Shown here: piece after piece, positions 8,268-18,699 of the stretch | How the letters are laid out: every line of letters begins with the position of its first letter | How positions within the stretch are numbered: the stretch's first letter is position 1 | NCBI GenBank assembly: GCA_964539305.1 | Contig: CAZIIM010000006.1 | Span: forward strand, 1-64,000 | From: CAZNUM01 sp964539305 | GTDB lineage: Bacteria > Fidelibacterota > Marinisomatia > Marinisomatales > TCS55 | DNA: 64,000 bases | Direction: 5' to 3' | Program-made: the position numbers and the translations under genes | The notes under the pieces: generated by a model | The model's database searches: none | Told to the model about the DNA's origin: nothing | Seen by the model: the letters and a program-made list of their open reading frames with translations, nothing else

Positions 8268-8943
8268 ATTGTCCCTGTTCAGCGGTCAGCATTTACTCTA
8301 TATTGGCGGCGCACTGGTCGTCTGGATTCTGGTGCCCACCATCGGAAGAACGGTTTTAAACCGGAATCAGCGATTCGTTGTAGTCCTTATCCTAATTGGT
8401 TTCACCCTGGGGCAGGAAATAACCAATGACCTAATCCGGTGGCGGCAGGGAGTCTGGACGGTGGCGGAAAACCTGCCCCTTCACATGTGCGGCTTCAGCC
8501 TGTTCACCACCACCTACGCCCTGTACACAAAAAACCAGACCGCCTTTGAGCTCTCCTATTTCTGGGGACTGGCGGGGGCGATCCAGGCTATTCTGACGCC
8601 TGAATTCTCTACCCTGGGACCGCCCATCACCCGTTTCCTGTTCTTTCTCAGTCATACCCTCATCATTCTGAATGTTCTCTGGCTCGTCTTTGTGGATGGA
8701 ATGCGCTGCCGGCCGGGATCGCTGCTGAATGTCATTCTTGTCACTAATGGTGTCGCTTTTATCATGACCTTTGTAAACAAAATTCTTCACAGCAATTACT
8801 GGTTCATTTGTGCTAAACCGGATACAGCCTCCCCCTTTATGATCGGACCCTGGCCCTGGTATTTGATCGGTATTGAAGTCTTCGGTATTCTGATCCTGGC
8901 TGTCATTTATATTCCCATGGTTTTGGCCCGGAAGCGCTCCTAA
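8260..8943 (+). CDS. TP0381/YwaF-type integral membrane protein, copy 3
   Basis: This is the third tandem paralogue (227 residues), starting ATG within the last codons of copy 2. It keeps ENLPLHMCGFSLF, FELSYFWGLAGAIQAILTPEF and the loop HSNYWFICAKP followed by a Pro-rich stretch and WPWYLIGIEV. It has about seven hydrophobic helices and a basic C-terminal end (LARKRS), suggesting an even topology with the tail in the cytoplasm. The three copies are clearly homologous but diverged throughout, so this is an old triplication kept by selection. The three may form a hetero-oligomer (inference). Confidence 0.85.
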   Translation: MSELSLFSGQHLLYIGGALVVWILVPTIGRTVLNRNQRFVVVLILIGFTLGQEITNDLIRWRQGVWTVAENLPLHMCGFSLFTTTYALYTKNQTAFELSYFWGLAGAIQAILTPEFSTLGPPITRFLFFLSHTLIILNVLWLVFVDGMRCRPGSLLNVILVTNGVAFIMTFVNKILHSNYWFICAKPDTASPFMIGPWPWYLIGIEVFGILILAVIYIPMVLARKRS

Positions 8944-8990
8944 AAACCGGCCTAACCCTAATTCCGGTTAATGTAAATTCGACTGTTTCA

Positions 8991-10049
8991 ATGTCCATTC
9001 TAATCACGTTCTTTCTGCTGGCACTGGGAATATCCTTTCTCTGTTCCCTTCTGGAGGCCGTTATTTTATCGGTAACCCACTCCCATATCGGTGTTTTAAT
9101 CAAGGAAAAGCACCGGACCGGTGACCTGTTGCTGAAGCTGAAAAATGATATTAACAGTCCATTGGCCGCCATTCTCACTCTCAATACGATTGCCAATACA
9201 GTCGGGGCCACCGTGGTTGGCGCCCAGACGTTAAAATTGTTTGGATCGGGGAAAGTGGCCGTCGCCTCAGCCATTCTCACCTTTTGTATTCTGGTTTTTT
9301 CTGAAATCATCCCGAAAACACTGGGGGCCACCTACTGGCGGAAACTGGCCGTACCGGCGGCCTACACGGTCCAGGTTTTGATCTGGTTTACCTACCCGTT
9401 CGTATGGCTTTCGGGAACCTTTTCCGGTCAGTTACAGAACCGAAAAGGCCAGCAGAAGAAAGTCAGCCGGGCGGAGATTACGGCGATGGCAGAACTGGGG
9501 GAGGATGAGGGCACCATTGAAGAACATGAAAGTACCATCATCGAAAACCTGTTCCAGCTCAAACGCATAACGGCTGAGGACATTCTGACTCCCCGGGGCG
9601 TCATTTTTGCTTTTGAAAAGAATGCCACCGTCAAGGAAGTGTTGGAGCAGCACGAAGAAATCAATTTTTCCCGGATACCCGTTTATGGCGAAGACCTGGA
9701 TGATATTATAGGGATTGTTTACAAGGACGCCTTGTTGGAAGCCATGGCCGATGATCAGTATGACATTACCATGGCGGAATTGGCGGAACCGGTGGATACG
9801 GTCTACGAAAAACAGTCGGTGGAAACGATCCTGGACAAATTCATTAAAAAGCGGTCCCACATGTTCATTGTAAAGGATGAATTCGGTGGAACCTCCGGAC
9901 TGATTACATTGGAGGACTGCATTGAAACGCTTCTGGGGGTGGAAATCATGGACGAGTCGGATGAAGTGGCCGATATGCGGGAACTGGCCAAGGATCAGCA
10001 GCGGCAAAAACGGCGTTCGGAACTGGCCCGCGAGAAAAAACCGGAATAG
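8991..10049 (+). CDS. CNNM-domain/CBS-pair membrane protein (CorC/HlyC-type)
   Basis: The N-terminal 150 residues are a CNNM (DUF21) membrane domain with about four helices and the SPLAAILTLNTIANTVG segment. They are followed by the characteristic linker GTIEEHESTIIENLFQL and ITAEDILTPR, and a tandem CBS pair (about residues 185-310, with FSRIPVYGEDLDDIIGIVY and MFIVKDEFGG, then GLITLEDCIETLLG). The C-terminal CorC/HlyC domain found in many relatives is absent. It ends with a charged Lys/Arg/Glu tail. The family is linked to Mg2+ or Co2+ transport or resistance, with CBS domains sensing adenine nucleotides. It is a single gene with a hairpin (10061-10079) after the stop. Confidence 0.88.
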   Translation: MSILITFFLLALGISFLCSLLEAVILSVTHSHIGVLIKEKHRTGDLLLKLKNDINSPLAAILTLNTIANTVGATVVGAQTLKLFGSGKVAVASAILTFCILVFSEIIPKTLGATYWRKLAVPAAYTVQVLIWFTYPFVWLSGTFSGQLQNRKGQQKKVSRAEITAMAELGEDEGTIEEHESTIIENLFQLKRITAEDILTPRGVIFAFEKNATVKEVLEQHEEINFSRIPVYGEDLDDIIGIVYKDALLEAMADDQYDITMAELAEPVDTVYEKQSVETILDKFIKKRSHMFIVKDEFGGTSGLITLEDCIETLLGVEIMDESDEVADMRELAKDQQRQKRRSELAREKKPE

Positions 10050-10115
10050 ACGATTCCTACACGGGGCGGAATCCCCCGTTCCATTGCCCCTCCCGTTGTC
10101 CTAAATTTACTGATT

Positions 10116-13100
10116 GTGAAACGTGTCTATCGGATCAGCCTGCTTCTCTTTTTTATGCTCCTGCTGGCCACCTCTGCCGGTAGAATCAAATATTTCCTTA
10201 CAGAACACGATTTTCTCTCCAACCGGCCCGTTCCTGCGTCAGAAGTAGTCCGTCAGGCGCATATCCGGGCGGAATACGACGACCGGGATCGCCTGGTAGT
10301 GAAAATAACGGTGGATGCAACCGGAAAAACCCTCCGGCGGGAAGTTTTTACCTATCCGGATACCTCCGATGAAGTGCGTCAGAAAGAGGTCTACGACGCG
10401 GGAGGGACCTTAAAGTATCGGAGCATTTTTGGTCCTGAGCCTCAGTCCCTCTCCTACATTAATTACGTTTTTGGCCTGGACTCGGTGAAGCAGTGGAAGG
10501 ATCGCTTTACAACCAGCGAATTGAATGCCGCCGGTCAGCCGGAAAATTACCGTTTCTTCGATGTGGACGCCTTTGAGTACGGCGGTATGGAGTTTGATTA
10601 CGATTCCAGCGGTCGGATGACCCGGCAGGAATGGTTCCGGCGCCCCGATAATAAATCCATGCATCGGTATCTCTATGACTATATCCCGGGAACCGATATC
10701 ACCCACATATTTGAATACGATTCCAACGGCGTCCTGGTCATGGATGTGAAATTAAGCGCCGATGGGACGGAAGCGATCCTGTCTTTCCTTGAACCGGAGG
10801 ATTCCTCCATCGTGAATACAGCCGAAGTCGTGTTTAATCTTGACGGAAATCTGGCGTGGGGTCAGTTAAGCTGGATTCAAACGGAAACAGCAGATACCCA
10901 GACCATAACCTTCGATAATTCTACGCTGTCAAAGGGTACCCATAGCGTCGGTATTCCTGAAGGGATGGTGCTGCGGGACAGTGCCCGGTACACCATCCTG
11001 TTTGACGGTATGGGCACCAAGGGTTATCGGGCTACTTCCCGCCAGATTCGGGATGTGACCTACGATATTAGTCCGCCGCTAATGGACCTCTGGGTAGACC
11101 GTTATATTCATGAACCGGTTTTTACCTTTTCTTCCACCGAACCACTGGATTCGGCCTTCCTGGTGTGGCAGGCCGATTCCCTGCCGGCTGATACCATTTC
11201 TTTTGAAGCAGAGGAATTGGCTGCCCAATCTGAACCGGTCATCCTGAACCATCAATCCCCTCTATTAGATGGGCATTGGTACCGGGTGCAACTCTTTGGA
11301 TATGACCAGGCGGGAAATTTATCTTCGCCGGGTGTCGTGGACAGTGTGTATTATGATGTTACACCGGCCCTGGTCACAATTGATACACCCTCCACCGGCG
11401 ATTATCTGAATCATCAGGTTTTAAGTTTCCGGGTGAATGAAGCCGTACAGCACTGGCGAGTGGAATGGGTCTGGCAGGGAGGGGTCGCCGACGATCGGGC
11501 GCCCTATGAACTGGATTTCAGCGATACGGTTGACGCAGAAACGCCGGAAGTGACAGATTTACAGACTTATTTTCAACCGGTGGATGGCGGAATCTATGGT
11601 ATTAGAATCGTAATCACCGACCTGGCCGGCAATGTTTCCGAACCAACCGGTGTAGATTCCATCCACTATGATGTTTCTCCGCCAGTCCTGACCATGATCT
11701 TCCCCTACGACGGTGCCGCTATCAAGGATCCCACCGTTTCTTACGCCGTAAATGAACCGCTTCAGGCCGGGGAGTTCCTCTGGACCCAAACTGCCGGTAC
11801 CCCCGATTCCCTTTCGCCACAGATCGTGACCCTGGTGGGGGAAGAACTGGCACCAAAGGAGAAAATACACATTACCCTGGTAAATGCGCCCCGATTGGCC
11901 GACGGAGCGTACTATGCCCTGACCCTGACTGGGAGGGACCGGGCTGGAAACGATAGTGAACCGGTCGTGGTAAACCAGATTCTCTTTGACGCCAGTCCAC
12001 CCGTATTTTCGCGAATTGAACCGGATTCAGGAGCAGCCCTCAATTCTATGGAACTTTCCTATGAAATCTCTGAAAATTTGGACAAAGGTTCCGTCTTGTG
12101 GGTCAATACAGGGGGAAGTCCTGACCCGGATGCACCACACCTGGCCGTCTTGGAAGGGCAGGAGCTGATCGGTGAATTCCATGATCACATTCGACTGATG
12201 AACGAACCCCGCTTACATGACGGTTCAGTTTATACCCTGTTTTTCACCGGGTCGGACCGGGCCGGGAATCTGGCGGATACTGTGAAAATACCGGATGTAC
12301 TCTATGATTTCACAGTCCCCGAAATTGTCATCGAATATCCGCAACAGCGTTCCATTTCCAATTCTCTTGCCATGGACTATACCTTGTCGGAAGATCTGGA
12401 TCGGGCCACCTTTAAGTGGATCTGGCTGGGTGGCGATCCAGACAGCCTTGCACCTTACACCGTGGAACTGGCGGGGGATCAACTCTCGCAGGGTCGCCAT
12501 GAAGCTGTATTGCTGGACAGCATGCCCGAATTCCGGGAGAATGCCCTCTACACGTTAATCGTGAAGGGGTTTGACAGGGCGGGTAACCGTTCAAAACCGC
12601 GAATGGTTCCCGGTCTGCAGTACGATTTTACCCCTCCGGTGATTACCTGGTACAAGCCGGAAGACGATACAGCGGTGAATCATAAACAAGTTCACTATGC
12701 CGTGAGTGAACTGTTGGCTGAGGGAAGCATCACCTGGGTCTGGGCTGGTGGGAATCCCGATCCGGATTCCCTTCATGTGGTTGCCCTCTCCGGTGCAGAA
12801 TTGTATGGTCAGGAGCACCCCCTCGGTAACTTGATTTCCAGCCCTCCGCTGGTGGACGGTGCCTGGTACAATATTCTGTTCTCAGGGGTGGATCCCGCCG
12901 GTAACCAATCGAATGTGATTTCTGTCAATCATATTTACTACGACATAACTGCCCCCGTTATTCGAACCACTGCCCCGAATGAGTACACTTACATTGCTTC
13001 CCCCGTCGTCCAGTACGAATTGTCAGAAACGCTTTATCAGGGCAAAATCACCTTTACCCGCACGTCGGGGAGTGCCGATCCCGATTCCCCCCATATTATT

Positions 13101-16100
13101 GAAATGGATTCCACCCTGAAGGCGGCGGGAGTCCATGGATCCGCCTTGTCAAAGGGAGGCCCTGAACTGGTGGAAGGGGCAGTTTACACCATTACTTTGG
13201 AAGGAAGGGACCAGGCTGGGAACAGGGCCCGTACGGTCCAGATTCAGGGTGTGATTTATGACGCTACACCGCCCACCCTAACCGTTTCCTACCCGGAAAA
13301 GAATACAGCCATCAACCGGGCGTTGGTATCCTACGAAAACAGTGAAAACCTGAAACAGGCCTCTATGATCTGGACCCGCATCGGTGGAACGGCAGATCCC
13401 GGTTCCCCGCATCAAATAACCCTCACCGGAGATGAACTCAAACAAGGCAATTTTAAAGATCATGCTTTTAATCAATCCTTGAATCTGGTGGATGGGTCGG
13501 TTTACCGGCTGACCTTTTTTGGATCGGATTTTGCAGGGAATTCCAGTGATACGGTGCGGGTGGATTCCATTACTTATGATGTGACACCCCCCGTACTCGC
13601 CTTTATTTCGCCCACTTCGGATATTTTTACCACGGAATCGGATTTACTCTATTCTATCTCTGAGGACCTGACCCAGGGCCGTCTCGTATGGGAAGGTACC
13701 GGGCCGGATGGAGAACAATTACTGGATGTTTTCGATTTAACCGGCCCTGCAGCCAAAGCAGGCGAACACCATTCCGATTCTTTCTATATCCCCGATCTTC
13801 AGGATGGAGCTGACTACACCATTACCCTGGAGGGGGAGGACGCCGCCGGTAACAAGGGCACCACAGCCCGACTGACCCATTATCGCATTGACCGCACCCC
13901 GCCTGCAATTTCCGGATTTACCGTGACGGATCGTGCTTTTATCCGGAAACTGGAGTTTGGTTGGGAACTGTCGGAAGACGTGGCATCCGGCTCCCTGCTT
14001 TTTCATTCACTCTCAGGAACGGAAGAATTAACCGTGCCTTTAGAGGAGCAGGAGCGCCAGGCCGGTATCAGACCACCGGGGATCCTGAGTTCACCACTAT
14101 CATTGAAAGACGGAATGAAGTACCGGATTCAAATGGTGGTGATTGATTTTGCCGGGAATATGTCGGATACTCTGACCATTGACAGTGTGACTTACGATAT
14201 TTCACCGCCCGAACTGACCCTGATTTATCCCTTGGACGGTGCCCACATCCGGGAAAAGCGTGTGGAATATCAAACCAATGAATTACTCGTTGAGGCCCGG
14301 ATTGTCTGGAAGGGGGTGGACGAAACCCCAGTTGAAGTCCCGCTCACGGGCGAAAATCTTGAGGTTGGTAAACATCAACTCTTGAACACCTCCCTGTCGC
14401 TGACGGAAAATACTCCACTGGAGGTCTTTGTCACCGGCATGGACCGGGCGGGGAATGTATCTTCATCCGATTCAGTCAGAAAGGTGATTTTTGATCAGAC
14501 TCCCCCGATCTTGGCAATCCTGGGACCGGCTTCGAATAGCGCCGTCAACCATACCCGGATCAGTTACTCCACCAGTGAGACCTTATCTTTCGCTTCCCTC
14601 CAGTGGGAACCGTTGGAAAACGATAAGCACGAAACACCTTATTCCGTGGAACTTACAGGTGCAGATTTGGAAACGGGTGAACATCTTGATATTGAATTTT
14701 CGATCCCACCGGATCTGAAGGATGGAAGTCGTTACGCCATTCGTTTAACGGGTAAAGATCTGTCCGGTAATGAAGGTCAACCGGCCACGGTCGAAAATAT
14801 CCTCTATGATATTACGCCACCCCGATTCACTGACATTGCCCCCGTGGACAGCCAGTATATCCGGGAAGTGAATATATCCTATACTCTTTCAGAAGATTTG
14901 AAATCGGGCCAGATCATTTTTGAAAATATTGGAGGAACTGGTGATTCCCAGAAGCGGCGGGTCGTCAATCTGGTAGGCAAACGAAAATTGAAAGGACCGG
15001 GTGGGGGATTGATCCCGTCCAGTCTGGTTTCTCTGGTGAACGGGGGTATTTACCGGATTCGTTTTGAAGGTGTGGATTCTGCCGGGAACGTAACACCGGA
15101 GACGCTTATTAATCAGGTAACATTTGATAATGAGCCACCGGTCATTGCTTTAACCGCTCCAACCAGCCATTCCTTTGTGAACTCCACTCTGATTTCCTAC
15201 TCATTCAGTGAAGATCTGGACGAGGCCGAAATAATACTGGAACAGATTGGCGGTGCATCGGTGCCGAAGTCTCCGGTCACTGTATCCCTTTCTTCATCTG
15301 ATCGTAAAATAGGTGTTTATACAGATCGTACGATTCCGGGACTGGAAACCTGGGTGGATGGAGCCGTTTATCGTATTACAATCAGGGGACATGACAAAGC
15401 CGGTAATGAAGCTGAACCAGCTATTGCGGATGGCATAACCTACGATATTACCCCTCCGGTGATTACCTTAAATAATCCACTGAGTAACAGTGCAGTAAAC
15501 TATCAGGCATTAAGTTATACTTTAAGTGAAGATTTACTGGAAGGCGTTGTTTCCTACTCCGGAATCACAGGCGGTGGTGAAGCCATGGTCTCGTACGACG
15601 TTGAACTGACCGGAAATGAATTGTCCGCCGGTAAGAAAGATAGTATTGAATTAACGAATGGAAGACCGTGGATTAACGGGAATATTTATTCCATGACTCT
15701 GAGTGGTGTTGACCAGGCCGGGAATCAGGGGGAAAATGCGACGGTGGAGAATGTTCTCTACGACAATGTTCCACCGGAAGCTTCCCTAAGTAAACCGATT
15801 GACGGGGAACAGATCAAGGATACAAAAATCACCTATCTGCTTTCAGAGGATTTGGAAACGGGGTTTGCCGTATTTACCCAAACAGGGGGGACGGTGGATC
15901 CCTCATCGCCCCATAAAATCCCGCTGGATCTCCAGCAGCGCAAGCAAGGGCTTCACACGGATGTGGATCTCCATTTGGAAGAGCTGCTGGCTGATGGAGG
16001 GCGATATGCAGTAACCATCGCCGGGGCAGACCGGGCCGGGAATGCGGTAACCATTACACCCGTTCAGGATATTCTATTTGATGTCCGGCCACCAAAGCTC

Positions 16101-18614
16101 GCTTTCCTGGGTCCGCCGGAAGGGTCGGTAATCAATCAGGTCCTTTTATCGTATCAATCTTCGGAAGAAATGCTTGAAGGAACAATCACCTTCACACCCA
16201 CGGGCGGTACGGCCGATCCTCATGGACCGCACACCTATAAGCTATCCGGGGAGCAACTCCAGCAGGGAGATCATCGGGATGTTACGCTTGAGCTTCCCCT
16301 GCAAGACGGAAGTATTTATGCTGTGACATTTGAAGGCATGGATCTGGCAGGAAACCGGTCAGATCCGGTTCTCCTGAATCAGATACGATACGATATCACG
16401 CCACCGACAATTCAGATTACAAGTCCGGTTGAAAACAGCTACAACAACCAGCTAATCCTGGATTATTCACTCAGTGAGCCGTTCAAGTTCATTGACCTGA
16501 CGCTGGAACGGCGAGGAGGCACAGCCGATCCTGAAAGTCCCCGGATCCTTTCTTTGGAAAATGAATTCCTTTCCGCCGGAGAACATTCAGGGTTGGACCT
16601 GGTGGAACGGTTGCATCCCGTCGATGGAACGACCTATATCCTGGCGATGAAAGGTCAGGACCTGGCAGGAAACGAGGCTGAAGTGGTGGAAGTGATGAAT
16701 GTCGTCTATGATATTTCTCCACCCCAATTATCCCTAACAGCTCCGGAAGCAAACGGGTATTATCGTGTTACAGTAGTGAGTCTTTCTTCCAGCGAAGATC
16801 TGTCTTTTGGGGAAATTGTCTGGGAATGGACCGGCGGCAGTGCCGATCCCCAGGCGCCCCACACATCAGCTTTAAGTACCACTGAATTAACTGAAGGAGA
16901 ACACTCGGAGATTGAGCTGGACCTGACCACCCAATTGGTCAGTGGTGGAATTTACCGGGTCTTATTCCGGGGAACCGACCGGGCCGGGAACGAACAGACG
17001 GTTCAGGTGGAACCGATCTACTTTGACAATTCACCGACCAAGGTTGCTGGAAAATACCCGGCCAATAATGCCTTTATTAATACACCGGAAGTAAGCTATG
17101 AATTGAATGAACCATTGACAAAGGGGATGGTGATCTGGAAACCGGAGGATTCTGCTTACCGGGAAATCCGGGTTCGCCTGGCAGACACGGAACTGGATTC
17201 GGGAACGTTTGAACAGGCAATTTTGAAGAACCAGTCGGACTTGCAGGATGGTGTTTTGTACAAAATACTGTTTAACAGTACGGACCGGGCCGGGAATACG
17301 GCGGAAACACTCCTGGCCGATTCGGTGACCTATGACATTTCCAAACCCAAGTTTACGCGCCTCTTCCCAACGACGGGAATGCGGGTGAATTCGCCCTTAA
17401 TCCAGTGGACCGTTAACGAAGATTTACAGTCTGGTTCCTATACCTGGATCCACATGGGAGGGGTGGAGGATCCTGACGCACCACATCAGGTAGAATTCGG
17501 AGCGGATTTACTGACAAAGGGGGACCACGATAATTCGGAATTGCCGGCTCCGCAACTCATTGTCAATGCCATGTACCGGATTACCCTCACCGGGACCGAC
17601 CGGGCCGGGAATACGGGAAAAAAGTTCATCATGAGTATTGTGTTTGATGATCAACCGCCGGAATTGCACATCCTTTACCCGGAGTCTAACTCCCAGGTCA
17701 ACAACGTGGATATTGCCTATGAGATCACTGAAAGCCTTAATTCAGGGCAATTTACCTATACCCGTACCGGTGGCGCCTCCGATCCGTCCTCTCCCCATGT
17801 GGTTGAACTTTCGGGTCTTGAACTGGAAACGGTGTACAAAACGCCGAAAACGCCAAACCAGCCGCCGGTTTTGCAGGATGGGTCCGTCTATTCAATCGAT
17901 TTCGAGGGTGTCGACCTGGCCGGTAACGCTTCCAGCGCCGAAAAAGTGGAAAATGTTCGCTATGATATTACCAAGCCGGTTCTTTCCATTTTGAAACCGG
18001 TGAAGGATCACTACACCATCGGTTCCAGGGTGAGCTTCAATCTTTCGGAAAATCTGAAGGAGGGAGCCATTATCTGGTCCCACAGTGGTGGCACCTCTGA
18101 TTCTCATCCCAAACACGAACTGGAGCTACCGGCGGATTATCTTCAGAAAGGTACCTTTGACGATGTGGATTTAACCTTCAATTACCCCCTGATGGCTGGA
18201 GGCGTCTATAGTTTAACAATCCAGGGCACAGATTCAGCGGGCAATGGGAACCAGCCTGAACTGGTGGAAAATGTCACCTATATTCGCCCCATGGCCGGGA
18301 AGTGGTACTTCAAAGGTGCCATCATTGAGGTCGTATGGGTCTTTGATCCGGACCCGGACTCGGACGGTTCCAGGGGCCGTTTCTTACAGGGATTGTCGCT
18401 GGGGACCAAGATCAGCGACCAGGAAAAAGGTCGCTATCAGTTTAACTTTGACACGACACCCTGGGTACTCACTTTGGAGATGGATAATCCGGAGAAAAGT
18501 CGTATCAGTCTTTTTGAATTCATTGATAATACCCATATGCGGGTTGTTACCGGGACGAAAAAACCGAAGAGCTGGTCGGACGGTGAAATTATGGAGTATG
18601 AATACCGGCCGTAA
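10116..18614 (+). CDS. Giant exported protein with 23 tandem Ig-like repeats (2832 aa)
   Basis: The start is GTG, with a signal or anchor segment (LLLFFMLLLATSAG). Residues about 40-310 form a unique N-terminal region with RHS/YD-like strands (YDSSGRMTRQEWF, YDSNGVLVMDVKL) and end in a degenerate half repeat. From residue about 317, 23 repeats of about 105 residues follow. The core pattern is YD-hydrophobic-TPP at the start, a P in a strand pair, S/N-E-x-L, then W-x-x-x-GG-x-x-D-P-x-x-P-H, a G-x-E-L-x-x-G turn, L-x-DG-x-x-Y and G-x-D-x-AGN at the end. The last 105 residues are a separate domain (GKWYFKGAIIEVVWVF ... MEYEYRP), somewhat lipocalin-like. No C-terminal sorting motif is present. 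It is probably a surface stalk or adhesin. The function is unproven. Confidence 0.85.
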   Translation: MKRVYRISLLLFFMLLLATSAGRIKYFLTEHDFLSNRPVPASEVVRQAHIRAEYDDRDRLVVKITVDATGKTLRREVFTYPDTSDEVRQKEVYDAGGTLKYRSIFGPEPQSLSYINYVFGLDSVKQWKDRFTTSELNAAGQPENYRFFDVDAFEYGGMEFDYDSSGRMTRQEWFRRPDNKSMHRYLYDYIPGTDITHIFEYDSNGVLVMDVKLSADGTEAILSFLEPEDSSIVNTAEVVFNLDGNLAWGQLSWIQTETADTQTITFDNSTLSKGTHSVGIPEGMVLRDSARYTILFDGMGTKGYRATSRQIRDVTYDISPPLMDLWVDRYIHEPVFTFSSTEPLDSAFLVWQADSLPADTISFEAEELAAQSEPVILNHQSPLLDGHWYRVQLFGYDQAGNLSSPGVVDSVYYDVTPALVTIDTPSTGDYLNHQVLSFRVNEAVQHWRVEWVWQGGVADDRAPYELDFSDTVDAETPEVTDLQTYFQPVDGGIYGIRIVITDLAGNVSEPTGVDSIHYDVSPPVLTMIFPYDGAAIKDPTVSYAVNEPLQAGEFLWTQTAGTPDSLSPQIVTLVGEELAPKEKIHITLVNAPRLADGAYYALTLTGRDRAGNDSEPVVVNQILFDASPPVFSRIEPDSGAALNSMELSYEISENLDKGSVLWVNTGGSPDPDAPHLAVLEGQELIGEFHDHIRLMNEPRLHDGSVYTLFFTGSDRAGNLADTVKIPDVLYDFTVPEIVIEYPQQRSISNSLAMDYTLSEDLDRATFKWIWLGGDPDSLAPYTVELAGDQLSQGRHEAVLLDSMPEFRENALYTLIVKGFDRAGNRSKPRMVPGLQYDFTPPVITWYKPEDDTAVNHKQVHYAVSELLAEGSITWVWAGGNPDPDSLHVVALSGAELYGQEHPLGNLISSPPLVDGAWYNILFSGVDPAGNQSNVISVNHIYYDITAPVIRTTAPNEYTYIASPVVQYELSETLYQGKITFTRTSGSADPDSPHIIEMDSTLKAAGVHGSALSKGGPELVEGAVYTITLEGRDQAGNRARTVQIQGVIYDATPPTLTVSYPEKNTAINRALVSYENSENLKQASMIWTRIGGTADPGSPHQITLTGDELKQGNFKDHAFNQSLNLVDGSVYRLTFFGSDFAGNSSDTVRVDSITYDVTPPVLAFISPTSDIFTTESDLLYSISEDLTQGRLVWEGTGPDGEQLLDVFDLTGPAAKAGEHHSDSFYIPDLQDGADYTITLEGEDAAGNKGTTARLTHYRIDRTPPAISGFTVTDRAFIRKLEFGWELSEDVASGSLLFHSLSGTEELTVPLEEQERQAGIRPPGILSSPLSLKDGMKYRIQMVVIDFAGNMSDTLTIDSVTYDISPPELTLIYPLDGAHIREKRVEYQTNELLVEARIVWKGVDETPVEVPLTGENLEVGKHQLLNTSLSLTENTPLEVFVTGMDRAGNVSSSDSVRKVIFDQTPPILAILGPASNSAVNHTRISYSTSETLSFASLQWEPLENDKHETPYSVELTGADLETGEHLDIEFSIPPDLKDGSRYAIRLTGKDLSGNEGQPATVENILYDITPPRFTDIAPVDSQYIREVNISYTLSEDLKSGQIIFENIGGTGDSQKRRVVNLVGKRKLKGPGGGLIPSSLVSLVNGGIYRIRFEGVDSAGNVTPETLINQVTFDNEPPVIALTAPTSHSFVNSTLISYSFSEDLDEAEIILEQIGGASVPKSPVTVSLSSSDRKIGVYTDRTIPGLETWVDGAVYRITIRGHDKAGNEAEPAIADGITYDITPPVITLNNPLSNSAVNYQALSYTLSEDLLEGVVSYSGITGGGEAMVSYDVELTGNELSAGKKDSIELTNGRPWINGNIYSMTLSGVDQAGNQGENATVENVLYDNVPPEASLSKPIDGEQIKDTKITYLLSEDLETGFAVFTQTGGTVDPSSPHKIPLDLQQRKQGLHTDVDLHLEELLADGGRYAVTIAGADRAGNAVTITPVQDILFDVRPPKLAFLGPPEGSVINQVLLSYQSSEEMLEGTITFTPTGGTADPHGPHTYKLSGEQLQQGDHRDVTLELPLQDGSIYAVTFEGMDLAGNRSDPVLLNQIRYDITPPTIQITSPVENSYNNQLILDYSLSEPFKFIDLTLERRGGTADPESPRILSLENEFLSAGEHSGLDLVERLHPVDGTTYILAMKGQDLAGNEAEVVEVMNVVYDISPPQLSLTAPEANGYYRVTVVSLSSSEDLSFGEIVWEWTGGSADPQAPHTSALSTTELTEGEHSEIELDLTTQLVSGGIYRVLFRGTDRAGNEQTVQVEPIYFDNSPTKVAGKYPANNAFINTPEVSYELNEPLTKGMVIWKPEDSAYREIRVRLADTELDSGTFEQAILKNQSDLQDGVLYKILFNSTDRAGNTAETLLADSVTYDISKPKFTRLFPTTGMRVNSPLIQWTVNEDLQSGSYTWIHMGGVEDPDAPHQVEFGADLLTKGDHDNSELPAPQLIVNAMYRITLTGTDRAGNTGKKFIMSIVFDDQPPELHILYPESNSQVNNVDIAYEITESLNSGQFTYTRTGGASDPSSPHVVELSGLELETVYKTPKTPNQPPVLQDGSVYSIDFEGVDLAGNASSAEKVENVRYDITKPVLSILKPVKDHYTIGSRVSFNLSENLKEGAIIWSHSGGTSDSHPKHELELPADYLQKGTFDDVDLTFNYPLMAGGVYSLTIQGTDSAGNGNQPELVENVTYIRPMAGKWYFKGAIIEVVWVFDPDPDSDGSRGRFLQGLSLGTKISDQEKGRYQFNFDTTPWVLTLEMDNPEKSRISLFEFIDNTHMRVVTGTKKPKSWSDGEIMEYEYRP
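11064..18281 (+). repeat. 23 tandem coding repeats of about 314 bp
   Basis: In-frame repeats begin with a codon set for D-x-TPP or D-x-SPP and close with G-x-D-x-AGN plus about 15 residues. Average spacing is about 314 bp. Identity between units is visible mainly at protein level. DNA identity is modest, so the array is old. Repeats 9-12 and 20 have lost the GG-x-x-D-P loop, whereas units 4, 8, 16-19 and 21-22 keep it. Confidence 0.85.
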
Positions 18615-18699
18615 AAAGGCGGGTTTTCAGATTTGTTAAGCCATTATTCGGGAGTAAATTCGCCGGCACAAATTCAGTATTTATTGGAGAACATAATTC

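Noticed and set aside
9432..10007. 191-residue minus-strand ORF
   Set aside because: It is a shadow of the CNNM/CBS gene; the plus strand has all recognisable motifs.
10061..10079. Terminator after the CNNM gene (ACGGGG/CCCCGT hairpin)
   Set aside because: A short six-pair stem without a T-run; not convincing enough to list as a terminator.
10116..18614. CRISPR or other non-coding repeat array
   Set aside because: The repeats are in frame, about 314 bp long and diverged at DNA level; they encode protein domains.
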